A DNA stretch of 64,000 nt from Bradyrhizobium sp. CSA112 (GCF_029051645.1 NZ_JAACFS010000004.1:186001-250000), one strand, 5' to 3'; positions 1 through 9,243 are shown, numbered from the stretch's first letter. A program made the numbers and translations. Notes: generated from the letters alone by a model not told the origin.

Positions 1-1
1 G

Positions 2-229
2 CTCTACGTCACCTGCACGCTGCTCTCGATGATCTGGACGCTCGGCGATTTCAACAGCGTCTATCTGCTCACCGGAGGCGGCCCCGCCGACCTCACCCAC
101 GTGCTGGCCACGCTCGGTATCCGCTATCTCCGGCTCGATCAGCTCTCGCTCGCGATGGCCTCCATCGTCTGCGCGCTGCCGTTCGTGCTGCCGCTGGTCT
201 ATTTCATGATGAAACGGTTGTCGCGATGA
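2..229 (+). CDS. Sugar ABC transporter permease, MalF type (3' end only)
   Basis: The first 228 bases encode the last 75 residues of an inner-membrane permease whose start lies outside the window. The readable part contains the motif TLGDFNSVYLLTGGGP, which is characteristic of the late periplasmic loop of MalF/UgpA-type carbohydrate permeases. It is followed by a final hydrophobic segment (roughly the last 25 residues) and a short basic tail, KRLSR. The stop TGA overlaps the ATG of the next permease in an ATGA junction, so the two are translationally coupled halves of one importer. The transported sugar cannot be told; the binding protein and ATPase are not visible here. Confidence 0.85.
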   Translation, partial: LYVTCTLLSMIWTLGDFNSVYLLTGGGPADLTHVLATLGIRYLRLDQLSLAMASIVCALPFVLPLVYFMMKRLSR

Positions 230-1077
230 AGCTGCCCACCCTCCGCGAAATCGGCACCGAAGCAAAACTGCTCTTGATCGGCATCCCCGTGCTCATCTGG
301 ACGCTGGTGCCGATCTACCACATGTTCCTGTTCGCGATCTCCCCGAAGGAAGACGCGTTCTCGGGAAAACTCTGGCCCACGCATCCGACGCTGAACAATT
401 TCAAGATCGTGTTCTACCAGGAGCACTACTTCCTGCGCGATTTCTGGATCCAGTTCTTCAATTCGGTGGTGATCGCGCTTTCGGCGGGCGCACTGACGTT
501 GATGATCGCGACCGCGGCCGCGTTCTCGATCTCGCGGCTGCGCGTCCCCGGCGGCCGCTGGGTGATGAATCTGGCGCTGTTCACCTACTTCATCCCGGCG
601 GCCTTCCTCGCCGTGCCGATGTACCGGACCATGGGCAATTACGGCCTGCTCAACAATCACTGGTCGCTGATTCTCGCGATGGTGACGATCGCCTCGCCTT
701 ACGCGATCTGGGTCTTGAAGCAGGCCTCCGACAAGCTGCCGGTCGAGCTCGACGAGGCCGCCACCATGGACGGCGCCACCACGCTGCAATTGTTCCGCCT
801 GGTCTATGTGCCCTTGATGATGCCCTCGCTGGTCGCGATCGGCACCTATGCGATCCTGCTCGCCTGGAACGAATATCTCTACGCCTTCCTGCTGCTCTCG
901 AAGGACACCGAGATCACGCTCCCCGTCGCGCTCGGCAACTTCCTGGCCGCGGACGACTCGCCGTGGGAACTCTTGATGACCACCGGCTTCATCTACGCGC
1001 TGCCGCCGGCCGCGATCTATTACGCGTTCAAGCGCTACATGGTGGGCGGGCTGACGGCCGGCGCGGTGAAGTCGTGA
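226..1077 (+). CDS. Sugar ABC transporter permease, MalG type
   Basis: A 283-residue inner-membrane permease, the usual size for the MalG/UgpE family. Hydrophobic segments start at about residue 15 and recur through the protein. The cytoplasmic EAA loop that docks on the ATPase is clear at about residues 173-197 (DEAATMDGATTLQLF followed by the conserved Pro-rich turn). The C-terminus ends KRYMVGGLTAGAVKS, typical for this family, where the VGGLTAGAVK segment is strongly conserved. The start overlaps the previous stop by four bases (ATGA). Known role of the family: ATP-driven uptake of mono- or oligosaccharides or glycerol-3-phosphate. The substrate is not decidable here. Transcription ends into a palindromic repeat and a convergent operon. 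Confidence 0.9.
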   Translation: MKLPTLREIGTEAKLLLIGIPVLIWTLVPIYHMFLFAISPKEDAFSGKLWPTHPTLNNFKIVFYQEHYFLRDFWIQFFNSVVIALSAGALTLMIATAAAFSISRLRVPGGRWVMNLALFTYFIPAAFLAVPMYRTMGNYGLLNNHWSLILAMVTIASPYAIWVLKQASDKLPVELDEAATMDGATTLQLFRLVYVPLMMPSLVAIGTYAILLAWNEYLYAFLLLSKDTEITLPVALGNFLAADDSPWELLMTTGFIYALPPAAIYYAFKRYMVGGLTAGAVKS

Positions 1078-1082
1078 TTGTG

Positions 1083-1209
1083 CCGTCATTCCGGGATGGT
1101 GCGCTAGCACCAGACCTCAGGTGCGCAATTGCGCACCGGGGAATCTCGAGATTCTCAGGGGCGCAAGGGCGCCCCATAGTTCGATGTTTCACATCGCCCC
1201 GGAATGACC
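1083..1209. repeat. Intergenic palindromic repeat, family A (copy 1)
   Basis: A 127-bp element between the convergent malG-like and potI genes. It opens with CCGTCATTCCGGG and closes with CCCCGGAATGACC, so the ends are inverted repeats. Inside are nested palindromes (GGTGCGCAATTGCGCACC, GAATCTCGAGATTC, GGGGCGCAAGGGCGCCCC). Related copies lie at 42385-42468 and 45007-45110. No coding potential is evident. It could also act as a transcription stop for both flanking operons. Confidence 0.8.
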
Positions 1210-1215
1210 GGGCTA

Positions 1216-2031
1216 CTATAGCGGCGCCGCGCTCTCGGCCTTCGCGCTCGACAGCTTCGAGGCGAGCGAAGCGATCACGATCACCACCGCGATCAGCGCG
1301 ATCACCATGGTGCAGATCGCGTTGATCTCGGGCTTCACGCCCAGCCGCACTTCGGAATAGATCCGGATCGGCAGCGTCGCCGAACCGGGCCCCGTCGTGA
1401 AACTTGCGATCACGACATCGTCGAGCGAGAGCGTGAACGCCAGCATCCAGCCGGCGGCGATCGCCGGGATGATCAGCGGCAAGGTCACCGAGAGAAACGC
1501 CTGCACCGGATCGCAGCCGAGATCCATCGCCGCCTCTTCGAGACTACGGTCGAGCGAGGCGAGACGCGACTGCACCACCACGGTAACGAAGCACATGGTC
1601 AGTGTGGTGTGGGCGATCGTCACCGTCCAGAAGCCGCGTTCGGCGTTGAGCGCCACGAACAGCAGCAGCAGAGAAAGCCCCGAGATCACCTCCGGCATCA
1701 CCAGCGGCGCATAGAGCATGCCGGAAAACAGCGACCGGCCCCTGAAACGCTCGCCGCGGACCAGCCCGACGGCCGCCAGCGTGCCGAGCAGCGTTGCGAT
1801 CGTGGCCGACACCGCGGCGACACGAAGGCTCATCCAGGCCGCATCCAGCATGGCGCGGTCGTTGAAGAACTCCTGATACCAGCGCAGCGACCAGCCGCCC
1901 CACACCGTGACCAGCCGCGAGGCGTTGAAGGAATAGATGACGAGGATCATGATCGGCAGGTACAGGAACGCCACCCCGAGCGCGAGCGCGGTGACGTTGA
2001 ATGGCGACAGCCTGTTGACCTTGCGGGCCAT
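1216..2031 (-). CDS. potI: Polyamine ABC transporter permease PotI
   Basis: A 271-residue inner-membrane permease closely resembling E. coli PotI, with recognisable stretches YSFNASRLVTVWGGWSLRWY near residue 35 and LSLDDVVIASFTTGPG in the C-terminal third. The EAA loop (SLEEAAMDLGCDPVQAF) is intact. A longer open frame continues upstream, but the ATG at 2031 gives the normal PotI length and overlaps the potH stop by one base (TGATG), so I take that start. It is third in the operon potG-potH-potI. Family role: with PotH it forms the membrane channel of a putrescine/spermidine importer. No PotF-like binding protein is encoded next to it. Confidence 0.88.
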   Translation of the reverse strand: MARKVNRLSPFNVTALALGVAFLYLPIMILVIYSFNASRLVTVWGGWSLRWYQEFFNDRAMLDAAWMSLRVAAVSATIATLLGTLAAVGLVRGERFRGRSLFSGMLYAPLVMPEVISGLSLLLLFVALNAERGFWTVTIAHTTLTMCFVTVVVQSRLASLDRSLEEAAMDLGCDPVQAFLSVTLPLIIPAIAAGWMLAFTLSLDDVVIASFTTGPGSATLPIRIYSEVRLGVKPEINAICTMVIALIAVVIVIASLASKLSSAKAESAAPL

Positions 2032-2945
2032 CAGCGTCCGCCCTCCAGGGTGCGGCGCTGCAGCCGGTCGTAAAGCAGTAGCGGCAGCACCAGCAGCACC
2101 AGCAATGCGACGGCGGCGGCGGCAGCGACCGGCCAGTCCTTGTTGGTGAAGAATTCCAGCCACAGCGTCTGGCCGATCATCATCGAGCCGGACCCGGCCA
2201 ACAGATCGGGGATCACGAACTCGCCGACGATCGGGATGAAGCACAAAAGCGCGCCGGCGCCGACGCCCGGCAGGGACAGCGGGAACGTCACCAGCCAGAA
2301 CGCCTGCTGCGGCGACGCGCCGAGATCGCTTGCGGCTTCCAGGAGCGCGGGATCCATCTTGGAGAGCGTCGCGTAGAGCGGCAGGATCATGAACGGCAGA
2401 TAGGAATAGACGATGCCGATATACATCGCGGTATCGGTCGAGAGCCACACCACCGGCGCCGAGACCAGATGCAATGCGAGCAACACCGTGTTGAGCAGGC
2501 CGTCGTGCTGCAGGATATTGATCCAGGCATAGATGCGGATCAGGAACGAGGTCCAGAACGGCACGATCACCAGCATCATCGCAATCGCCTGCCAGCGTTG
2601 CGGCAGCCGCGCCATGCCATAGGCGATGGGGTAGCCGATCAACAGCAGGATCAATGTTGACGCGACAGCTACGATGAGGCTGCGCAAATAGGAGCTGAGG
2701 TAGAGATTGTCCGAGACCAGCAGCCTGAAATTATCCATCGAGAGCTGCGCGAAGGCCGCGTTGATCGCCGCCCATCCTTCGGCGAAATCGAACACCGGCA
2801 CATAGGGCGGCTGCGCGATCGCGGTCTGCGACAGGCTGATCTTCAGCACGAAGCCGAACGGCACCAGGAAGAACAGCACCATCCACAGATATGGTGCGAT
2901 GGCGGCATAGCGTGCCGGCTGGGCGAAGATGCGGCGCGTGCTCAT
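2031..2945 (-). CDS. potH: Polyamine ABC transporter permease PotH
   Basis: A 304-residue inner-membrane permease of the PotH/PotB type. The N-terminal membrane segment (YLWMVLFFLVPFGFVLKISL) and the EAA loop near the C-terminal third (LLEAASDLGASPQQAFWLV) are clear. The ATG at 2945 is preferred over an upstream ATG at 2963 because it makes a four-base ATGA overlap with the end of the ATPase gene and fits the family N-terminus. The gene is coupled to both neighbours by overlaps, so it is the middle gene of a tight three-gene operon. It pairs with PotI as the heterodimeric membrane part of the importer. Confidence 0.88.
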   Translation of the reverse strand: MSTRRIFAQPARYAAIAPYLWMVLFFLVPFGFVLKISLSQTAIAQPPYVPVFDFAEGWAAINAAFAQLSMDNFRLLVSDNLYLSSYLRSLIVAVASTLILLLIGYPIAYGMARLPQRWQAIAMMLVIVPFWTSFLIRIYAWINILQHDGLLNTVLLALHLVSAPVVWLSTDTAMYIGIVYSYLPFMILPLYATLSKMDPALLEAASDLGASPQQAFWLVTFPLSLPGVGAGALLCFIPIVGEFVIPDLLAGSGSMMIGQTLWLEFFTNKDWPVAAAAAVALLVLLVLPLLLYDRLQRRTLEGGR

Positions 2946-4126
2946 TGTTCCAGCACCACGCAATCATCCGGCGTGAACCACGCCACCACGCGCTGGCCAG
3001 CGCCAAGGGTATCGATATCGAGCCGCGCGGTATTGGCCATCGACGAGCGCACTACCGCGCCGGAATCGAGCTTGACCTTGTAGACGGACGAGCCGCCGAG
3101 ATAACCGACGTCGGTGACGACGCCTTCGAGCCGGTTGATCGGCTGCGCATTGGCCGCGTCCGACACCGGGCCGGGGCGCGACAGCCTTACCTTCTCGGGA
3201 CGGACCGCGACCGAGACCGGGGACTTGGCGACGAGCTGACGCGGCACCGCGACCACGATGGCTCCGCCGTCCCGGGTCGCAATGGTCAGGCGATGATGTT
3301 CGTGCGACGTGACTTCACCGTCGAACAGGTTGACGTCGCCGACGAACTCGGCGACCCAGCGCGAGGCTGGCGCCTCGTAAAGGTCGCGGGGGGTCGCGAC
3401 CTGTTCGAGCCGGCCGGCATTCATGACGCCGATTCTGTTGGCCATCGTCATCGCCTCTTCCTGGTCGTGGGTGACGACGATGAAAGTCATGCCGAGGCGG
3501 CGCTGCAGCTCCATCAACTCCTGTTGCGTGCTCTCACGCAGCTTCTTGTCGAGCGCGGCCAGCGGCTCGTCGAGCAACAGGACCTTGGGCCGCCGCGCCA
3601 GCGAGCGCGCCAGCGCCACGCGCTGCCGCTGGCCGCCGGAAAGCTGGTCCGGCTTACGCTTCTCCATGCCCTCCAGCTTGACCAGCGCCACCATCTCGGC
3701 GAGGCGGGTGTCGATGGCAGCGCGCGCCATCCCCGCGCGCTTCAGCCCGAACGCGATATTGTCCCGCACCGAAAGATGCGGGAACAGCGCATAGTTCTGA
3801 AACATCATGTTGACGGGCCGCTCGTGCGGCAGCACCGGCGCGATGTCGCGGCCGCCAAGCAGGATGCGGCCCTCGTCGGGCGTCTCGAAGCCGGCCAGCA
3901 TCCGCAGCAGCGTGGTCTTGCCGCAGCCGCTCGGGCCGAGCAGCGCAAAGAACTCGCCTGCCCTGATGTCGAGCGAAAGGCGGTCCACGGCGGGGAAACT
4001 GCCGAACGTCTTCGAGACCCCCTGAATGCGGAGCAGCGGGATCTCTTCGGCCGGCGGCACGGGCTTGGCCGGTGCCGCCACCGCATCGATCTTCGGCGTG
4101 TCGATATCAGGCGATCTTTCGGTCAT
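2942..4126 (-). CDS. potG: Polyamine ABC transporter ATPase PotG
   Basis: A 394-residue ABC ATPase that powers the PotHI channel from the cytoplasmic face. Walker A (GPSGCGKTT) lies at about residues 64-72, the signature LSGGQRQRVALA at 162-173, Walker B LLLDEPLAALD at 183-193 and the H-loop VVTHDQEEAM near 216. The C-terminal 130 residues look like the TOBE domain of the PotA/PotG/MalK group. The ATG at 4126 (MTERSPDID) is chosen over an upstream ATG at 4177; the extra 17 residues would be atypical, but neither start has a strong Shine-Dalgarno. It is the first gene of the operon and lies divergent to the GlcG-like gene at 4298. Confidence 0.9.
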   Translation of the reverse strand: MTERSPDIDTPKIDAVAAPAKPVPPAEEIPLLRIQGVSKTFGSFPAVDRLSLDIRAGEFFALLGPSGCGKTTLLRMLAGFETPDEGRILLGGRDIAPVLPHERPVNMMFQNYALFPHLSVRDNIAFGLKRAGMARAAIDTRLAEMVALVKLEGMEKRKPDQLSGGQRQRVALARSLARRPKVLLLDEPLAALDKKLRESTQQELMELQRRLGMTFIVVTHDQEEAMTMANRIGVMNAGRLEQVATPRDLYEAPASRWVAEFVGDVNLFDGEVTSHEHHRLTIATRDGGAIVVAVPRQLVAKSPVSVAVRPEKVRLSRPGPVSDAANAQPINRLEGVVTDVGYLGGSSVYKVKLDSGAVVRSSMANTARLDIDTLGAGQRVVAWFTPDDCVVLEQ

Positions 4127-4297
4127 GTCGCTGTGAGCCCCGTCGTCGCTGCACGCTACCGGTGGAACGCGATCCACTCAACCGCAGCGCAACACCAGCC
4201 ACAATATTATGAGTGCCGCTGCCGGCGTCTCTGGTAAGTTCTGGGTCTCACAAGGGCGCCGTTGCTCGCGGTATACAGACGTTTGCGGAGAAGCATC

Positions 4298-4795
4298 ATG
4301 ACCGTTCGGAATCTGCTGGCTGCGGCAATTCTTTCGCTGTGCGCCAGTTCCGCTCCCGCCGAAGAGGCGCTCGTGACCTACAAGTCGCTGAGCCCCGATC
4401 TGGCGCTCGATGTGGCGCACGCCACAATGGCGGATTGCCGAAAACGCGGCTTCCAGGTGACGGTCGCCGTCGTCGACCGGTTCGGAGTCACGCAGGTATT
4501 GCTCCGCGACCGCTTTGCTGGCGCCCATACAGTTTCGACCGCTTCGGGCAAAGCATGGACGGCGGTGAGCTTTCGCACCAGTACAGCCGAGCTCGTCGCC
4601 AATAGCCAGCCCGGGATGATGCAGTCCGGAATCCGCGATCTGCCGGGCGCTGTCATCATCGGAGGCGGATTGCCGGTCGAGGCCGGCGGATCGCTCGTCG
4701 GTGCCGTCGGCGTCTCCGGTGCCCCTGGAGGCGATGCAGACGAAGCCTGCGCCAAGGCCGGTATCGACGCCATCCGCGACAAGCTCGATTTCTAG
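4298..4795 (+). CDS. Secreted GlcG/HbpS-like (DUF336) protein
   Basis: A 165-residue protein with a Sec signal peptide (LLAAAILSLCASSAPAEE, cleavage probably after residue 21) followed by one GlcG/HbpS domain. Family hallmarks are visible: the ALDVAHATMADCRKRG helix, TVAVVDRFGVTQVLLRDRF, and the glycine-rich IGGGLPVEAGGSLVGAVGVS. Members bind small ligands such as haem or occur as accessory proteins in glycolate or diol pathways; the ligand here is unknown. The ATG at 4298 is preceded by GCGGAGAA at a good distance, favouring it over an in-frame ATG at 4262. It is a lone gene, divergent from potG and convergent with the GST gene. Confidence 0.8.
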   Translation: MTVRNLLAAAILSLCASSAPAEEALVTYKSLSPDLALDVAHATMADCRKRGFQVTVAVVDRFGVTQVLLRDRFAGAHTVSTASGKAWTAVSFRTSTAELVANSQPGMMQSGIRDLPGAVIIGGGLPVEAGGSLVGAVGVSGAPGGDADEACAKAGIDAIRDKLDF

Positions 4796-4801
4796 CGAGG
4801 C

Positions 4802-5500
4802 CTAGTATCTCGGCCGATGATCTGCCACCCATCGGCGGGCGTGCTCGACGGGCTTTCCAAGGTGAGGCATCACCATCGCGCGCACAGCCATAACGCTCGG
4901 CAGTGCCTCCATGGCCGCACGCCAAGCTGCAATGCGTGGTTTGCCGCTGAGCATCTGCTGTCCTTCCGGCGTGAGGCTAAGGCTCGCCATCGTCGGCAAC
5001 ATGAAGAAGTCGGCGAGCGTTGGCCGGTCATTGACCAGGAACTTGCGATCGGGATCGAGGTCATTCTCCATGACATCAAGGCCGATCGCGATCTTCGGCA
5101 GCGCCGCAGCAACGACTTTTTCGTCCGGCGCGATACCGAGAACCGGATAGATCAAACGCTCATGGCTGAGATGATAGGCAATGTAGGGATAATAGTAGTT
5201 GTTCAACGAGCTGATCCACTGGTTCATCCGAGCCCGCTCTCGCAGGTCGTCGGGCTGAAGCTTCGGGCCGTCGAACGCCTGATCGATATAGGCTGCAATT
5301 GCGGAGGTTTCGTAGAGTACGAACCCGTCGTGATCGAGAATCGGGACGCGGTTGAACGGATGCAGCGCGAGATGGCGTGAGCTACCCATCTCCTGCTCCA
5401 GATCGAAGAATGTGAACGGCACACCCTTCTCGGTCAGGACGAGCCGGACGATATTCACGGAAGTGCTGACCGGAAAGCCGTAGACAACGACGTCGATCAT
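4802..5500 (-). CDS. Glutathione S-transferase family protein
   Basis: A 232-residue cytosolic protein with the two-domain GST layout. The N-terminal thioredoxin-like half (YGFPVSTSVNIVRLVLTEKG, then HPFNRVPILDHDGFVLYETSA with the cis-Pro VPIL turn and the glutathione-contacting ES-like ETSA) spans residues 1-80. The all-helical C-terminal half spans about 90-225. Ser12 or Ser14 is the likely thiol-activating residue. The ATG at 5500 begins the fold exactly; an open frame upstream adds 21 unrelated residues. The gene lies 10 bp after a DUF1127 gene and is probably cotranscribed. Substrate unknown; detoxification is the usual role. Confidence 0.87.
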   Translation of the reverse strand: MIDVVVYGFPVSTSVNIVRLVLTEKGVPFTFFDLEQEMGSSRHLALHPFNRVPILDHDGFVLYETSAIAAYIDQAFDGPKLQPDDLRERARMNQWISSLNNYYYPYIAYHLSHERLIYPVLGIAPDEKVVAAALPKIAIGLDVMENDLDPDRKFLVNDRPTLADFFMLPTMASLSLTPEGQQMLSGKPRIAAWRAAMEALPSVMAVRAMVMPHLGKPVEHARRWVADHRPRY

Positions 5501-5510
5501 GGGTGCCGCC

Positions 5511-5759
5511 TCAACGCCAAAACGGCTTTTCCGCTTCGCGCAATGCCTCCTCCCGGGACACACCGATGTCCTTGAGAAGATAGTCGTTCAACTCGGCCAA
5601 TTCGCCGAGTTGTTTTCGTTGGCGGCTCCGGTCGATCCAGAATTCCAGCGTGCGCAACCAACCGCCAGCCGAACTTGATGAGACAGATTGTTGACGAAAG
5701 GTCCGCATGCCGGCGGGTTCGCGCGGCAAGGCCAATCCCTGCCGAGAGTAATTTGACAT
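5511..5759 (-). CDS. DUF1127 small protein
   Basis: An 82-residue protein ending in a DUF1127 module: WIDRSRQRKQLGELAELNDY, then LKDIGVSREEALREAEKPFWR at the very C-terminus, which is the family signature. DUF1127 proteins in alphaproteobacteria are small Arg-rich proteins; in several species they have been tied to RNA turnover and to phosphate or carbon metabolism. The N-terminal 35 residues are polar and not conserved in any way I recognise. The ATG at 5759 is taken rather than 5843, because the longer form adds a hydrophobic stretch foreign to the family. It is divergent from the LysR-type gene at 5892 and leads into the GST gene. Confidence 0.8.
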   Translation of the reverse strand: MSNYSRQGLALPREPAGMRTFRQQSVSSSSAGGWLRTLEFWIDRSRQRKQLGELAELNDYLLKDIGVSREEALREAEKPFWR

Positions 5760-5891
5760 GACTAATGGCTCCAGAATGCGCCGGAGGATTTCGGGCTCCG
5801 GCGAGAAGCCAGAAAAATAGAACCAGGCAAGGCTTGCGCGCAAAGCATGGTTTCTCTAGCCTGACCGAGTTTTTCTCATGAAGGTCAGGTC

Positions 5892-6814
5892 ATGCTTCGC
5901 CGCCTGCCGCCGCTGAATGCGCTCAAGGCCTTCGAGGCCGCCGCGCGGCATGAGAGCTTCACCCGCGCCGCCGAAGAACTATGCGTCACGCAGGGCGCGG
6001 TCAGCCATCAGGTAAAGGCCCTGGAAGTGGAGCTCGGCATCAAACTGTTCAACCGCGAACGCCAGCGCCTGGTCATCACCGGCGCAGGCCGCGACTACCT
6101 CACCGTCGTGCGCGATGCACTGGACCGTATCGCCGTTGGCACGGAGCGCTTGATGCAGCGCCAGAGTTCGGGCGTTCTGACAGTCAGCACCTCGCCGGAC
6201 TTCGCGGCCAAGTGGCTGGTGCACAGGCTCGGCCGTTTTTCCGAATCCCATCCCGAAATCGATTTGCGAATTTCGGCGACCATGCACCACGTGGACTTTG
6301 CACGGGAGGATGTCGATCTTGCCGTCCGGCACGGGGACGGCAACTGGCCGGGACATGACGTGATACGGCTGTCTCCCGAGCAACTCTTCGCCGTCTGCAG
6401 TCCCAAGCTCCTTGTGGGGCGTCACCGTTTAGTCCGGCCTTCGGATGTCGTGAAGTTTCCCCTGCTCCACCTTGACGATCGCAAGGCGTGGACAAGGTGG
6501 CTCGAAGTTGCCGGCGTTGCGGACGCAGAGCCTTCACAGGGTCGGTGTTGAACCGCGCCAGCATGGTTATCGATGCGGCGGTCGACGGCCAGGGAATAGC
6601 ACTCGCTCGCACCACGCTTGCAGCGTGGGACCTCATCTGCGGGCGCCTCGTTCGGCCGTTCAAGGATGCAAGTCGGCTTTCCAGGACCTATTGGATCGTC
6701 TGTCCGAAGGCCACGTCCGACCTTCCCAAGATCAAGCTGTTTCAGGATTGGTTACTGGCCGAAGCGGCGCACGACCATCGGCATTTGCAGAAACTCGGAA
6801 CGAAAGTGGCTTAG
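5892..6814 (+). pseudogene. GcvA-type LysR regulator, frameshifted
   Basis: The first 650 bases encode a normal GcvA-like LysR regulator: the opening LRRLPPLNALKAFEAAARHE, the winged helix to about residue 65, then an effector-binding domain. The frame stops at 6551 after PSQGRC. A different frame from about 6540 to 6814 continues the family pattern exactly (SVLNRASMVIDAAVDGQGIA, then GRLVRPF and a normal C-terminus). The total span is 923 bases, one short of 308 codons. Restoring one base near 6543 (reading GGT CCG GTG) rejoins the frames. So this is a one-base deletion, either a real inactivation or a sequence error. The regulator lies between DUF1127 (divergent) and a TPR gene. Confidence 0.85.
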
Positions 6815-6849
6815 CTGCCATGCCAGTACCCCCTCAACGGAACAAGAAA

Positions 6850-8169
6850 ATGAACCGGGACAGATATGACCTGCCGCTGACGACCACCTCGGACCGAGCC
6901 GCGGCGCATTATCGCGACGGCGTTGACTGCATGCTGTCGGCCTGGCACGGCGCCGAGGACGCTTTCGACAAGGCGATTGCTGAAGACCGGGGCTTCGCGC
7001 TGGCGCACATCGGCCGCGCGCGGCTGCATCAGCTCAACATGGAAGGCGGCAAGGCGCGCGCCATGGCAGCACAGGCCCGCGAGCTTGCCGCCAGCGCAAC
7101 GCCGCGCGAGAAGAATCATGTCGAGATCATCGCCGCGGTGATCGAGAGCAAGCCGAAACTCGCCGTCAGCGGCGCCGAATCCCATCTCGATGAATATCCC
7201 CGCGACGCGCAGGTGTTGTCGATGCTGCTCGGCGCATTCGGCCTTTATGCCTTTTCGGGACGCGCCGACCACGACGCAGCGAAGCTTGCGATCTGCGAGC
7301 GCCATGCGCCGCATTATGGCGAGGACTGGTGGTTCATTAGCTATCTCGGCTGGTCGCATACCGAGGCGGGAAATCTCTCCACCGGTCGGGCGCTATCCGA
7401 ACGTGCAATGGAGTTGCGATCGGCCAACGCCAATGCCGCGCACGGCCTCTCGCACGCGATGTTCGAACAGGGCGATATGGACGCCGGCCGCAGCTTCCTG
7501 TCGCAGTGGATGCCCGCGCATGACCGCCAGAGTTTTCTGCATGGGCACCTCGCCTGGCATGTCGCGCTGACCGCGCTCGACGCCGGCGATCTCGACGGCG
7601 CGCTTGCGATCTACGAGCAGCATATCAAGCCGGCCGGCCGCCCCTACCCGCCGCTGAACATCTTCACCGACGGCGCCTCGCTGTTGTGGAGGCTTTCGCT
7701 GGCCGGCCAGATCGGACTGGAGCCGCATTGGCGGGACGTTGCGGCCTACGGCGAAAAGTACTTTCCGCAAGCGGGAGCGCATTTTGCCGACGTTCATTTT
7801 GCACTGGCTACGGCGATGACCGGCAGCGATGCGCTGAATATTCGACTGGCGCAACTCGAAGCACGCGACGCCGACGGCAAGCTGATGCCGGGCCGCGCCG
7901 CCATCGACCTCTGCCGCGGCATTCGGGCATTTGCTGAAGGCGACAATGCGGGCGCGATCCGCATGCTCGAACCTGCCCTTGCTGACCTCGCGCGGATTGG
8001 CGGCAGCCACGCCCAGCGCGAATTGTGGGAGGATACGCTGATCGTCGCATACCTGCGCGCCGGTCAAGGAGACAAGGCGGCCCGATGCATCTCGGCCCGG
8101 CTCGACCGCAGGCCTTCGGCACGCGACGAGGCGTGGTCGCGGCAGGCGGAGCGAAACCAGAGAAACTGA
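6850..8169 (+). CDS. Tetratricopeptide repeat protein, TPR38-like
   Basis: A 439-residue soluble protein built of helical TPR-like repeats, with Ala-rich pairs such as AEDAFDKAIAEDRGFALAHI near residue 40, NAAHGLSHAMFEQGDMDAGR near 200 and LDGALAIYEQH near 255. Its layout resembles the tetratricopeptide repeat protein 38 family found from bacteria to animals, whose biochemical role is not established. The ATG at 6850 has GGAAC seven bases upstream; an ATG at 6820 is also in frame, but its spacing is worse. It starts 35 bp after the broken LysR gene, so it may once have been under that regulator. No signal peptide or membrane segment. Confidence 0.78.
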   Translation: MNRDRYDLPLTTTSDRAAAHYRDGVDCMLSAWHGAEDAFDKAIAEDRGFALAHIGRARLHQLNMEGGKARAMAAQARELAASATPREKNHVEIIAAVIESKPKLAVSGAESHLDEYPRDAQVLSMLLGAFGLYAFSGRADHDAAKLAICERHAPHYGEDWWFISYLGWSHTEAGNLSTGRALSERAMELRSANANAAHGLSHAMFEQGDMDAGRSFLSQWMPAHDRQSFLHGHLAWHVALTALDAGDLDGALAIYEQHIKPAGRPYPPLNIFTDGASLLWRLSLAGQIGLEPHWRDVAAYGEKYFPQAGAHFADVHFALATAMTGSDALNIRLAQLEARDADGKLMPGRAAIDLCRGIRAFAEGDNAGAIRMLEPALADLARIGGSHAQRELWEDTLIVAYLRAGQGDKAARCISARLDRRPSARDEAWSRQAERNQRN

Positions 8170-8212
8170 TAGCGATGGTTCACAACTTGCGCCGGTTGCA
8201 GAGAGATAGAGA

Positions 8213-9229
8213 TCAGATACGCCGCTCGACGGCAAATACCTCGATGGCAGCGGCCCGGCCCCGCAAGCGAATCTCTCCAAGCCCTTCGATAGCGAAGGTC
8301 GGCTTGAGCTTCATGTGGCGCAACAGGTCGGCAGACACCAGCAAATTCCGACCGGCCTCCTTGCAGTGCTCCTGCAGCCGTGCCGCCACATTCACCGTAT
8401 CGCCGAAATAGGCAAGCTGGCGGCGTGAGCTGCCGCACTCGCTGATCACCACATAACCGGCATGCAGGCCGGCGCGGAAGCTCGGCACTATGCCGAACTC
8501 CTGCCGGTATGAGTCGGCCCTTTCCGCGATGCTGTCGGCAATCGCAAAGAAGCAGTCGATGCAGCGTCCTTCCGACATCCGGGCATCGAGCGGCCACGTC
8601 ACAATCACCTCGTCGCCGACATAGGCGTGAACCTCGCCGCCATGCGCGACGATCGCGCCGTCGATGTCGAAGAAGAACCGGGTGAGCAGGCCTTGCACGC
8701 GCAATTCTCCCATCGACTCGGCAAGCGAGGTCGAGCCTGCCAGGTCGAGGAACATCAGCACGCGGGCTTCCCGCACCGGGCTTCGGTATCGCCCGAGCGC
8801 TATATTGAAAAGCACGCGGCTGCCGACCAGCCGAGTTAACTCGAAGGCTGATCCGACGAGCATAGCTCCGACGAAGCCAATCGCAACGATCAAGGGAAAC
8901 TGTTCAATCAGCCACTTGGTCTCGATCCATTCCCAGTATAGTACGACTTGCAAGACCAGCGCCACGCTCGCGACAACGACGGCCATGGTCGCGGAGCGCA
9001 CCGCCAGATCCATCAGCAGCGGCCATCTGCTGACCCACTCACTTCGGCGCGACGTGAAGTAGAGATGAACGCCCCATCCGGCCAGCGTCATGCCCATTCC
9101 GTGGAAGCTGCTCCGGAGATAGTTTGGCAACGTAGCTTCGATCGGATCATTGACGAGGTAGCGGTAGGCCAGTCCTGCGATTAGGCCACCTATTGCCAGG
9201 AAGAATGTTGGCAAGATCGCGTACCGCAT
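8213..9229 (-). CDS. Membrane-bound class III adenylate/guanylate cyclase
   Basis: A 338-residue protein with an N-terminal membrane half (hydrophobic segments at about residues 5-25, 73-98 and 110-130) and a C-terminal class III nucleotide cyclase domain from about 153. The two metal-binding Asp residues are present: D162 in FLDLAGSTS and D206 in [11 protein letters not shown]. The transition-state region [11 protein letters not shown] is also intact, so the domain looks catalytically competent. cAMP is the more likely product in this family but is not proven. The ATG at 9229 starts directly with the first membrane helix. The gene follows glpD by 14 bp on the same strand and is convergent with the TPR gene. 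Confidence 0.85.
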   Translation of the reverse strand: MRYAILPTFFLAIGGLIAGLAYRYLVNDPIEATLPNYLRSSFHGMGMTLAGWGVHLYFTSRRSEWVSRWPLLMDLAVRSATMAVVVASVALVLQVVLYWEWIETKWLIEQFPLIVAIGFVGAMLVGSAFELTRLVGSRVLFNIALGRYRSPVREARVLMFLDLAGSTSLAESMGELRVQGLLTRFFFDIDGAIVAHGGEVHAYVGDEVIVTWPLDARMSEGRCIDCFFAIADSIAERADSYRQEFGIVPSFRAGLHAGYVVISECGSSRRQLAYFGDTVNVAARLQEHCKEAGRNLLVSADLLRHMKLKPTFAIEGLGEIRLRGRAAAIEVFAVERRI

Positions 9230-9243
9230 ATCGATCCATTTCC

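Noticed and set aside
2891-4237. A 448-codon open frame on the plus strand
   Set aside because: It lies opposite potG and has the same Arg/His-rich shadow composition and no recognisable motif.
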